Position numbers and translations under genes: made by a program. Shown here in pieces: positions 7,941 to 15,384 of a DNA stretch of 64,000 nucleotides. Source of the DNA: CBDIHP01 sp965279195 (GTDB lineage: Bacteria > Planctomycetota > Planctomycetia > Isosphaerales > Isosphaeraceae); NCBI GenBank assembly GCA_965279195.1, contig CBDIHP010000036.1:124001-188000 (forward strand), given 5' to 3'. A model generated the notes under the pieces. The model did no database searches. It was not told the DNA's origin and was given only the letters and a program-made list of their open reading frames with translations. How positions within the stretch are numbered: the stretch's first letter is position 1; each line of letters opens with the position of its first letter.

Positions 7941-10190
7941 ATGGGACGCCGGGTTTTGATTCGTGGACGATGGCTGGGCGGATTGTTGGCGGGGGCGACC
8001 GTGGTCGCCGCCGCCGTTGCGAGTGCGGCCGATCCCGCCCCGCCGCCCAACGCGGCCAAGGCCGCGCCGAGCTATCAGGGCGTCCAGCGCGCGATCGCCG
8101 ACCTGAAGTCGGCCTGGAAGTCTCCCGACACCACGCCCGATCAGGCGCCGGGATGGAATGCCTTCTTCGACGGGCTTGAGCGCGGGCTCGCCGCCTACGG
8201 CGCGGCCACCACCACCGACGCCCGGCTGGCCGCACTCAATCAGGTCTATCAGCTCAACGCCGCGATGGCCGGCGCGGGCTGGGATCAGACGGCCGCGGTC
8301 CAGTCGGCCGTGACCGCCTGGCTCGAACCCCGCACCCGTCTGGCCTGGGCCGAGCGTCGCCTGCTCGACGCCATGGGGCTCGCCACGCCGACCGCCGAGG
8401 AGGCCGCCAACGCCAAGTCGTGGGGCAAGTTCCTCGACACCGAGCTCATCGCCGCCCTCCGGGCTTATGAGACGGCCCAGACCGTCCAGGGCCGTCACAA
8501 GGCGCTCGGGGAACTCCGCTCGGCCTTGAACTCGCTCCAGAAGTCGAACCGGTCGCAGCCCTGGCCGATTTCTCAGGAGCTGGAGGCCGCCGTCGCCGGG
8601 CTGCACAGCCATCCGAACCTGGACATCTCGGCCGACGTCGCGACCCTGTCGCCGATCTTCGCCAAGGAAGTGATCCAGACCGGCCCGATCTACCGCGGCG
8701 GCTACGTCTCGCAGGTCGTCGCCGGCCCCTACGCCGGGTTCGGGCTCCTGCCCTCGAACCAGGGCATCGCCTTCTACAACAGCCAGTACGCCTCGGCCTC
8801 GACGCCGATCACCGACTTCCAGAACCAGGTCGCCTCCGACCGCCGCGGCCGGATCGCGGCCCGCCTCTACCAGTTCTCGGCGGCGTCCTACGACAACCCG
8901 CTCACGACCATCACGGCCCTGCTGACCCCCAACGGGCTGTTCCTCTATCCCGACTCGACCCACGCCATCTCGGCGAGCTTCGGCGCCGCCCCGCAGCCGG
9001 GCAAGGGCCTGCAGCGTGCCGTCCTGGGCGCGATCGGCCTGAACAAGCGTCGGATCACGAACCAGGTCGCCAAGAGCGCGATGCCGAAGATCCAGGAAGG
9101 GGTCATCACCAACGGCACGGCCGAGGCGCAGGAGCGTTCGGCGGAGGCCCAGGCCGAGCAGAACGCCAAGCTCGGCCAGTTCCTCGTCGGCGACAACACG
9201 CTGTCGGTGCAGGACTTCCTGGTCAAGAACCTGGTGATGCAGTCGCTGCCGACCAACGCGGTCATCAGCGGCACGCTGCTGTCGAAGGTCAGCGAGGGCC
9301 AGCTCGGGGCCGACGCCCCGCAGCCGGGCAACCTCTACGTCCCGGATGCCGGCCTCTCGGTCGACGTCCACCTCGGGTCGATCCTGACCAACGTGGTCTC
9401 CGGCCTGCTCTCGGGGCCGAAGGTCGCGGAGGTCCAGAACCTGATAATCACGACCCGGCCCATCCCGCCCGGCGGGACGCCGGCGGACGCCGTGAAGGTC
9501 CAGCAGAATGTGTCGTTCGCGGACTACCTGAAGGCCGTGGATGCCAGCCGGGAGACCCCCGGCACCCAGGTGATCCGGGTCAAGAAGCCGGGCAAGGCTC
9601 CGGTCTTCGCCGCCGACCGCAACGGCCGGCTGGTGGTCGTCGTGTATGACCTCCAGATTGAGGTCCCCGCGCCGCCGCAGGCGGCGAAGGGCGGCCTGGC
9701 GGGCCCGAGGGCGAAGATCTATCGCGCCACCGCCCCGACGGTGGAGATCGTCAGTAACGTCGCGGTCGAGGCCCCCGCACCGGGCCAGCCGCTGGCCCTC
9801 AAGGCGGGCATCGCCGACTTCGTCCACGGCAACGACGCCCGCGTCCAGGCGATCTGGGACAGCGAGGCGACCGCCACCACGCTCGACCCGTTCCGGGGCA
9901 ACCTGATCCTGGGCGTCATCCGGACCGAACTCCAGAAGAAGCCGCTGAACGTCCCGTTCAACAGCGTGCCGCTGAAGGGGTTCGTCCTGAAGAGCGTCTC
10001 GCAGCTGGACCCCAGCGGCTGGATGCGCGTGGTGCTCACCCCGACGGGCGAGTCGCCGCTGGCCCCGCCCGCCCCTTCCGCCGCCCCCGCGCAGACGGCC
10101 GACGCGACCCCCGCCTCGGCCGAGGTCCCGGCGACCCCGCCGGCCACCATGCCGCCGGCCGAGCCCGCCGCCGTGTCGGCTTCGCGCTGA
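7941..10190 (+). CDS. Secreted protein of unknown family, 749 aa
   Basis: The start is ATG 7941, chosen because GGGAGG (7931-7936) sits four bases upstream and a signal peptide follows directly (RWLGGLLAGATVVAAAVASAADP). The open frame upstream of it (from 7749) lacks these features. The mature part is Ala-rich and helical to about residue 230, then mixed. Residues around 430-475 (QEGVITNGTAEAQERSAEAQ) are strongly helical. A segment near 560 (VIRVKKPGKAPVFAADRNGR) and one near 600 (VVVVYDLQIEVPAPPQ) suggest a beta domain. The last 55 residues are an Ala/Pro-rich tail. I do not recognise the family and see no catalytic motif. A strong hairpin follows the stop. Confidence 0.8.
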   Translation: MGRRVLIRGRWLGGLLAGATVVAAAVASAADPAPPPNAAKAAPSYQGVQRAIADLKSAWKSPDTTPDQAPGWNAFFDGLERGLAAYGAATTTDARLAALNQVYQLNAAMAGAGWDQTAAVQSAVTAWLEPRTRLAWAERRLLDAMGLATPTAEEAANAKSWGKFLDTELIAALRAYETAQTVQGRHKALGELRSALNSLQKSNRSQPWPISQELEAAVAGLHSHPNLDISADVATLSPIFAKEVIQTGPIYRGGYVSQVVAGPYAGFGLLPSNQGIAFYNSQYASASTPITDFQNQVASDRRGRIAARLYQFSAASYDNPLTTITALLTPNGLFLYPDSTHAISASFGAAPQPGKGLQRAVLGAIGLNKRRITNQVAKSAMPKIQEGVITNGTAEAQERSAEAQAEQNAKLGQFLVGDNTLSVQDFLVKNLVMQSLPTNAVISGTLLSKVSEGQLGADAPQPGNLYVPDAGLSVDVHLGSILTNVVSGLLSGPKVAEVQNLIITTRPIPPGGTPADAVKVQQNVSFADYLKAVDASRETPGTQVIRVKKPGKAPVFAADRNGRLVVVVYDLQIEVPAPPQAAKGGLAGPRAKIYRATAPTVEIVSNVAVEAPAPGQPLALKAGIADFVHGNDARVQAIWDSEATATTLDPFRGNLILGVIRTELQKKPLNVPFNSVPLKGFVLKSVSQLDPSGWMRVVLTPTGESPLAPPAPSAAPAQTADATPASAEVPATPPATMPPAEPAAVSASR

Positions 10191-10229
10191 ATCGATGCGT
10201 AGGAATCGTTGACGGGATTCAACGCGTTG

Positions 10230-10264
10230 GGGCCGGTCGACCGTCCGGGACGGTCGGCCGGCCC
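10230..10264. terminator. 17-bp GC-rich hairpin after the secreted-protein gene
   Basis: GGGCCGGTCGACCGTCC (10230-10246) pairs with 10248-10264 with one mismatch, followed by TTGTCGCTTG rather than a pure T tract. It separates the upstream gene from the peroxiredoxin-kinase gene. Confidence 0.55.
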
Positions 10265-10284
10265 TTGTCGCTTGAAACGTGACC

Positions 10285-10290
10285 TATAAT
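10285..10290 (+). promoter_or_regulatory. Perfect TATAAT -10 box of the peroxiredoxin-kinase gene
   Basis: TATAAT 38 bp before the ATG, directly after the terminator hairpin. The sequence 17 nt upstream is a poor -35; TTGTCG lies 14 nt upstream. A perfect TATAAT is rare in DNA this GC-rich. The gene probably has its own promoter and a short leader. Confidence 0.45.
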
Positions 10291-10327
10291 CGAGTCGGAA
10301 CCGTCGCGGCCCGTTGTGACCTCCGCC

Positions 10328-11749
10328 ATGCCCAACCAATCAACCGCCCGGATCGGCTCGACCGCGCCCGCGTTCTCCCTGCCTTCCACGGTCACGCCGG
10401 AGAGCCGGGACGGGAGGGTCGCTCTCTCCGACTTCGTCGGCCAGTGGCTGATCCTCATGTTCTACCCCAGGGATTTCTCCCTGGTCTGCCCGACGGAATT
10501 GATCGGGTTCGACCGGATCCTCCTCGAATTCCAGGACCACGGCACGTCCGTCGTCGCGGTGAGCTGCGACGGCGTGGCCTCCCACGAGCGGTGGCAGGCC
10601 ATGCCCCGATCCGAGGGGGGCGTGGGGCCGCTCCGGTTCCCGCTCGCGAGCGACGAGGACGGCGTGGTGGCCCGGGCCTACGGCGTCTATCAGGACGACC
10701 AGAAGGTCCCCCAGCGGGCCCTTTTCATCATCGACCCCCACGGCATCCTCCAGTACATGGTGGTCCACAACATGAACGTGGGCCGGAGGACCGAGGAGGT
10801 GATCCGGGTCCTCTCCGCGCTCCAGACCGGCGGCCTGACCTGCGAGGGGTGGAGCCCGGGAAACGAGATCATCGACCCGACCGAGTGGCTCAAGCCCGGC
10901 CAGATCCTGTCGCACTACCAGATCGAGGCCGAACTCGGCTCGGGGGCATTCGCGACCGTCTACCGCGCCCAGGACCTCCACCTGCACCGACGTGTGGCGC
11001 TCAAGGTCCTCAAGAACCCCAGAGGCGTCAACGGCCGGACCGCGCTCAGCGAGGCGAGGGCGGCGGCCCGCCTGAACCACCCGAGGGTCTGCACCATCTT
11101 CGGGGTCGAGGACGCCGACGGGGCCTCGATCATCGCGATGGAGTATGTGGATGGGCTCTCGTTGAACAAGTACGTCTGCCTGAAGCCGTCCACCGTCGAG
11201 GTCCGGGCCGACCTCGCCCGCCAGATCGCCCAGGGGATGTCCGACGCCCACGAGCACGGCGTCACCCACGGCGACCTCAAGCCGAGCAACGTCCTGGTCA
11301 ACAAGGCGGGGCGGGTGAAGATCGTGGACTTCGGGCTGTCGCGGATCGACCTCCAGCAGGAGGCCAGCGGCGATTCCACCCTCGACGTCGGGTCGAGCGA
11401 CGAGGGGTCGGTCACCGGGACGCCGAACTACATGTCCCCCGAGCAGGCGGCCGGCGAACTCGCCACCCCGGCGAGCGACGTGTTCTCCCTCGGGCTCATC
11501 CTGTTCGAACTCCTCACCGGCAAGAAGCCGATCGGCGGCCGCAACGTGCTCCAGGTCCTGAACGCCATCCGGACGATCGACGCCGAGGCGCTCGCCGCCC
11601 AGGTGCCCCCCGCCTATCGACCGCTCGTCGCCCGCATGCTCGCGAACGACCCGGCCCGGCGGACCGTCCGCATGGCCGAGATCGTGGAGTCGCTGGAGCG
11701 GATCGGCTCGTCCCCGGCCGGCACGCGGCTTGTGGGCGGGGTGGCCTGA
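10328..11749 (+). CDS. Fusion of a 2-Cys peroxiredoxin (AhpC/TSA type) and a Ser/Thr protein kinase
   Basis: 473 aa from ATG 10328 (an in-frame GTG at 10316 is possible; no clear ribosome site decides). Residues 8-175 are a full peroxiredoxin: the PxxxSxxC motif PRDFSLVC gives peroxidatic C54 (VCPTE), and TCEGW gives resolving C172. Residues ~190-465 are a complete Hanks-type kinase: P-loop GSGAFATV (204-211), VALK Lys226, alpha-C Glu242, HGDLKPSN with catalytic Asp316, DFG Asp334, and GTPNYMSPEQ. HGD replaces HRD, so it is a non-RD kinase, but Lys, Asp, Asn and DFG are intact. There is no membrane segment, so it should be cytosolic. The obvious inference is a kinase controlled by peroxide through the fused thiol domain. 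It has its own promoter and stands apart from other kinase genes. Confidence 0.93.
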   Translation: MPNQSTARIGSTAPAFSLPSTVTPESRDGRVALSDFVGQWLILMFYPRDFSLVCPTELIGFDRILLEFQDHGTSVVAVSCDGVASHERWQAMPRSEGGVGPLRFPLASDEDGVVARAYGVYQDDQKVPQRALFIIDPHGILQYMVVHNMNVGRRTEEVIRVLSALQTGGLTCEGWSPGNEIIDPTEWLKPGQILSHYQIEAELGSGAFATVYRAQDLHLHRRVALKVLKNPRGVNGRTALSEARAAARLNHPRVCTIFGVEDADGASIIAMEYVDGLSLNKYVCLKPSTVEVRADLARQIAQGMSDAHEHGVTHGDLKPSNVLVNKAGRVKIVDFGLSRIDLQQEASGDSTLDVGSSDEGSVTGTPNYMSPEQAAGELATPASDVFSLGLILFELLTGKKPIGGRNVLQVLNAIRTIDAEALAAQVPPAYRPLVARMLANDPARRTVRMAEIVESLERIGSSPAGTRLVGGVA

Positions 11750-11758
11750 CGGTACGCT
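11730..11758 (+). promoter_or_regulatory. Candidate promoter TTGTGG-N17-TACGCT
   Basis: TTGTGG (11730-11735), a 17-nt spacer and TACGCT (11753-11758). It overlaps the end of the kinase gene and lies 39 bp before the HAD phosphatase start. The same -10 with the same spacer occurs before the FHA gene at 32301-32329. Confidence 0.45.
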
Positions 11759-11797
11759 GCTCTGTCCCGCAGAAGATGGCCCGCCAACGGAGGTTCC

Positions 11798-12499
11798 GTG
11801 CCCGACCCGTCCCTCGATCCCCCGCTCCTCGCGATCTTCGACCACGACGGCGTCCTCGTCGACACCCTGGAATTCCACCAGCACGCCTGGGTGGAACTCG
11901 GCCGCCGGGAGAATCTCCCGATCACGCCCGGGTTCATCCGCGACACCTTCGGGATGACCAATCCGAGCATCTTCCGCAGGCTCCTGGGCGACGGGATCTC
12001 CCCCGAATTGATGACGCGCTACGGCGATATCAAGGAAGATTGCTACCGCGACCTGGCCCGGGGCAAGATCGCCCTGATGCCGGGCGTCCGGCCGTTCCTC
12101 GATCGGCTCACCGACGCGGGCGTCCGGCTGGCGATCGGGTCCTCCGGCGTGAGGCCGAACCTGCACCTGACGGTCGAGGAGACCGGGCTCCGCGGCCGGT
12201 TCGCGGCCATCGCCGCGCTCGAGGACATCACCCACGGCAAGCCCGACCCCGAGGTCTTCCTGAAGGCGGCGTCGAAGGCCGGCGTCCCTCCCGAGCGGGC
12301 GGTGGTCTTCGAGGACGCCACCTTCGGGATCCAGGCCGCCAAGGCCGCCGGGATGCTCGCGGTCGGCGTCACCAGCACCAATCCGGCCGAGGTGCTCTAT
12401 GAGGCCGGCGCGGATGACGTGGTGGACCACCTCGGCGAGTACGACGTCCCCGCCCTGATCGCCCGAATCCGCCGCCGCGCCGGGCTTTCCGACGCCTGA
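11798..12499 (+). CDS. HAD-superfamily phosphatase (subfamily IA, phosphoglucomutase-like)
   Basis: 233 aa with GTG start; GGAGG (11789-11793) is four bases upstream. Motif I is F-D15-H-D17-G with nucleophile Asp15 and acid/base Asp17. A helical cap follows (about 25-90). Motif II is AIGSSG, motif III the Lys in HGKPDPEVF, motif IV the acidic pair in VVFEDATFGIQAAKAAGM. These fit beta-phosphoglucomutase, DOG phosphatase and phosphoglycolate-phosphatase relatives. The substrate cannot be told from sequence alone. It lies 32 bp upstream of the glycosyltransferase and may share its transcript. Confidence 0.9.
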   Translation: MPDPSLDPPLLAIFDHDGVLVDTLEFHQHAWVELGRRENLPITPGFIRDTFGMTNPSIFRRLLGDGISPELMTRYGDIKEDCYRDLARGKIALMPGVRPFLDRLTDAGVRLAIGSSGVRPNLHLTVEETGLRGRFAAIAALEDITHGKPDPEVFLKAASKAGVPPERAVVFEDATFGIQAAKAAGMLAVGVTSTNPAEVLYEAGADDVVDHLGEYDVPALIARIRRRAGLSDA

Positions 12500-12531
12500 C
12501 GCCCCGCCACGACCCCGCGACGACCCTCCCG

Positions 12532-13737
12532 ATGAAGCGCCGCGTCCTCCTCGTCCTCATCGAGCCCCCCCTGCCGTTCGGCAATGCCGCCGGCCGATGG
12601 TTCTACGTGCTCTACAAGGGGCTCGTGGAACGCGGGTGCGCCGTGACCGCGTTCGCGACGTGTTCGAAGGCGGAGGAGGCCGAGGCGGCCCGGCAACTCT
12701 TCCCGGCCCCGGAATACGACCTGCGGATCTTCCAGGAGGCCCCGAGGCGGGGCGGCCTGAAATCCAAGCTGGAGAGCCTCCGCGAGCCCTATTCGTACGT
12801 CTTCGGGCCGGAGATGCGGTCGGCGCTCGGGGCCGAACTCGACCGGGGCTTCGACGTCCTCCACCTGGAGCAGCTCTGGAGCGGCTGGCTCGGCCGCGAG
12901 CATGCCGCGAAGGCCGTCCTCAACATCCACTACGCCTTCGCCATCGACCTCGCCGGCCGACCGCCGGTCTCGGTCTCCGACCGGATCCTCAAGATCCGCA
13001 CCGCGCAAGCGGAACGGTCCCTGCTCCGGTCGTACCCCTGGATCACGACCCTGAGCCCCAGGCTCACCGACTGGGTCCGGGGCCTCAGCCCGGGCTCGAC
13101 CGTCGAGACCGTGCCGTTGGGGATCGACGCGGGCCTCTACGAGTTCCAGGTCCCTCGCCCCCCGGACGGCCCGCCGACCCTCGGGCTCATCGGCTCGTTC
13201 CACTGGCAGCCGACGTATTCCTCGGCCGTGCGCCTGCTCACGCGGCTCTGGCCCGAGATCCGTAAGCGGGTCGACGGTGCGAAATTGCAGGTGGTGGGTC
13301 GCCAGGCCAGGACACTCCTGTCGGATCTGACGGAGGATCCGGCTGTCAGCTTCCATGAAGACGTGCCGGACACCATCCCCTACTTCCGCTCCACCGATGT
13401 TTTGCTCTATGCTCCGTCGGCCGGCAGCGGGATGAAGGTCAAGGTGCTGGAGGCGTTCGCGCTCGGGACGCCGATGGTCACCAACGCCGACGGGGTCGAG
13501 GGGATCCCGGCGGTCGATGGCATTCACGCGGGCATCGTCGAGGACGACGCCGGCCTGATCGATCGTGCGGTCCGGTTGCTCCGCGATCCCGAGGCGCGGG
13601 CCAGGCAGGCGGTCGAGGCGCGGGCGCTGCTCGAACGGCACTGCTCGCCGAAGGCCACCGTCGACGCGGCGGTCGCCTTCCATGACCGCATCGTGGCGAG
13701 GATCGGGCAAGACGCGGCGGAGGGCGGCAGGCGGTGA
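12532..13737 (+). CDS. Glycosyltransferase, GT-B fold (family 4-like)
   Basis: 401 aa. The N-terminal Rossmann half starts KRRVLLVLIEPPLPFGNAAGRWFYVLYKGL. The C-terminal half carries the nucleotide-sugar site pattern of GT4-like enzymes: LIGSFHWQPTYSSAVRLL, then SAGSGMKVKVLEAFALGTP and the loop GVEGIPAVDG. No signal peptide or membrane span is visible, so it is likely cytosolic or peripheral. Donor and acceptor are unknown. Its stop overlaps the gpsA start by 4 bp (GTGA), so the two are translationally coupled. Lipid or cell-surface glycan synthesis would fit that pairing, but this is inference. Confidence 0.88.
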   Translation: MKRRVLLVLIEPPLPFGNAAGRWFYVLYKGLVERGCAVTAFATCSKAEEAEAARQLFPAPEYDLRIFQEAPRRGGLKSKLESLREPYSYVFGPEMRSALGAELDRGFDVLHLEQLWSGWLGREHAAKAVLNIHYAFAIDLAGRPPVSVSDRILKIRTAQAERSLLRSYPWITTLSPRLTDWVRGLSPGSTVETVPLGIDAGLYEFQVPRPPDGPPTLGLIGSFHWQPTYSSAVRLLTRLWPEIRKRVDGAKLQVVGRQARTLLSDLTEDPAVSFHEDVPDTIPYFRSTDVLLYAPSAGSGMKVKVLEAFALGTPMVTNADGVEGIPAVDGIHAGIVEDDAGLIDRAVRLLRDPEARARQAVEARALLERHCSPKATVDAAVAFHDRIVARIGQDAAEGGRR

Positions 13738-14756
13738 GTCCGATTTCCCGACCGAAACTCAAGCGGGTCGCCATCCTGGGCGCGGGAGGCATGGGGACCG
13801 TCCTGGCCCTGCTGTTCCACCGCCAGGGGCGGGACGTCCGCCTCTGGTGTCGCGATGCGTCCCGGGCGGATTCGCTCCGGGCCTCGCGCGAGAACGCCCG
13901 GCACCTCCCCGGCTCGAAGCTCCCCGACGCCATCGCCATCACCTCGAACGCCTGCGACGCCACCGAGGCGGCCGACCTGATCGTGGTCGCGATCCCTTCC
14001 GCCTACCTCCGTCAGACGCTCGCCGGTGTCGCCGAGCGGATCCCCGCCGGCGTCCCGATCCTGAGCGTGGTCAAGGGGATCGAGGTCGCCACGCTCGAAC
14101 GGCCGAGCCAGATCGTCCGCGAGGTCCTCGGCGACCGGCCGGTCGCGATCCTCAGCGGGCCGTCGCACGCCGAGGAACTCGCCCACGGCTTGCCGGCGTC
14201 GGTCGTCGTGGCGTCGGCCGACGAGGCCCTCGCGGTGGCGATCCGGGATGCCCTGAATCACGAGGTCTTCCGGGTCTACACCAATCCCGACCTGCTGGGC
14301 GTGGAACTGGCCGGGGCCTTGAAAAACGTCCTGGGGGTCGCCGCGGGGATTTCCGACGGCCTGGGCTTCGGCGACAATGCCAAGGCGGCGCTCCTGACCC
14401 GAGGGCTGGTCGAGATCACCCGGTTCGCCGTCGCGCTCGGAGCCTCGGCCGAGACCTTCGCGGGGCTGGCCGGGGTGGGCGACGTCATCACCACCTGCTA
14501 CAGCCCCTTCGGTCGGAACAGGGCGGTGGGCATGGCGATCGGGAAAGGTCAGACGCTCGAAACCATCCTCGCCGGGATGGCCAACGTGGCCGAGGGGGTC
14601 CCGACGGCCCGGGGCATCCGCGAGATCGCACGCGCCCGGGGGATCGACATGCCGATCACCGAGGAGGTCTGCCGGGTCCTCTTCGAGGGCAAGCCGCCGA
14701 GGACCGCCGTCGCCGACCTGATGGGCCGCGACCCCAAGTTCGAGTCGACCTCATGA
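13734..14756 (+). CDS. gpsA: NAD(P)H-dependent glycerol-3-phosphate dehydrogenase
   Basis: 340 aa, GTG start overlapping the previous stop. It reduces dihydroxyacetone phosphate to sn-glycerol 3-phosphate for phospholipid synthesis in the cytosol. Sequence hallmarks: dinucleotide-binding GAGGMGT near residue 14, VAIPSAYLR, SVVKGIE with the active-site Lys region, GPSHAEE, GALKNVLGVAAGISDGLGFGDNAK and GLAGVGDVITTCYSPFGRNR. Length and motif order are those of the family. The next gene starts inside its stop codon (ATGA), giving a tight three-gene run with the glycosyltransferase and DUF1802 genes. Confidence 0.97.
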   Translation: MSPISRPKLKRVAILGAGGMGTVLALLFHRQGRDVRLWCRDASRADSLRASRENARHLPGSKLPDAIAITSNACDATEAADLIVVAIPSAYLRQTLAGVAERIPAGVPILSVVKGIEVATLERPSQIVREVLGDRPVAILSGPSHAEELAHGLPASVVVASADEALAVAIRDALNHEVFRVYTNPDLLGVELAGALKNVLGVAAGISDGLGFGDNAKAALLTRGLVEITRFAVALGASAETFAGLAGVGDVITTCYSPFGRNRAVGMAIGKGQTLETILAGMANVAEGVPTARGIREIARARGIDMPITEEVCRVLFEGKPPRTAVADLMGRDPKFESTS

Positions 14757-15349
14757 GCCGGGAAGACATCGTAGCGTTACCAACATCGTGCGACGTCGCC
14801 TTCAAGGAATGGGCCGGGGTCTGCGACGCCCTGCTGTCCGGCCGGCAGTCGATCATCCTCCGCAAGGGGGGGATTGCCGAGGGCCCCCGCGGCTTCGTCC
14901 CCGAGCATCCCGCCTTCTGGCTCTATCCCACCTGGACCCACCAGGCCGCCCAGGGGTTGCTCGACCCCGTCCCCTCGCCTCCTGCCCAGACCAACCGCGT
15001 GCCGATCGAGGGCCTGGCGATGGTCGAGCGGCTGATCCGGGTCGAGCGGGAGGAGGACCTCGACCGTCTGGCCGGGCTCCATCGGCTCCGGCCCGAGACG
15101 GTCTGGCAACGCTTCCATTACCGTGCGCCGGGGCTCTGGATCCTCCTGGTCCGGGCCTACCGCCGGCCGGAACCGGCCTGGCTGGACGTGACTCCGGAGC
15201 AGGAAGGCTGTAAAACCTGGGTCCCGCTCGCGGCCCCGTTGTCGACCGCCGGCCTTGAGCCTGTCCTCGGCGACGAGGACGCGGGTGACCGGGCCCGCCG
15301 GCTCGAACATGCCTTGCCGCACCTCGTTGACGCGAACCCAGGGGCGTAG
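14753..15349 (+). CDS. DUF1802-family protein
   Basis: 198 aa starting at ATG 14753, four bases overlapping gpsA. The sequence ALPTSCDVAFKEWAGVCDALLSGRQSIILRKGGIAEG, then FWLYPTWTHQ, and later VWQRFHYRAPGLWILLVRAYR resembles DUF1802, a family of unknown function seen in cyanobacteria and planctomycetes. It is soluble and has no signal peptide. Family assignment is from memory of the signature, not a search. The coupling to gpsA suggests co-expression only. Confidence 0.75.
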   Translation: MSREDIVALPTSCDVAFKEWAGVCDALLSGRQSIILRKGGIAEGPRGFVPEHPAFWLYPTWTHQAAQGLLDPVPSPPAQTNRVPIEGLAMVERLIRVEREEDLDRLAGLHRLRPETVWQRFHYRAPGLWILLVRAYRRPEPAWLDVTPEQEGCKTWVPLAAPLSTAGLEPVLGDEDAGDRARRLEHALPHLVDANPGA

Positions 15350-15384
15350 CAGCCCGCTCGCGAACCAGAACCAAAGGCCGCGCC

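Noticed and set aside
7566..9827. 753-codon antisense frame opposite the secreted protein
   Set aside because: No start signal, no domain, composition of a GC-driven shadow.
10328..11749. Reading the kinase half as a pseudokinase because of HGD
   Set aside because: The catalytic Asp, Lys, Asn and DFG are all present; only the Arg before Asp is changed.
10340..12430. 696-codon antisense frame opposite the peroxiredoxin-kinase gene
   Set aside because: The plus-strand protein has complete family motifs; the antisense product has none.
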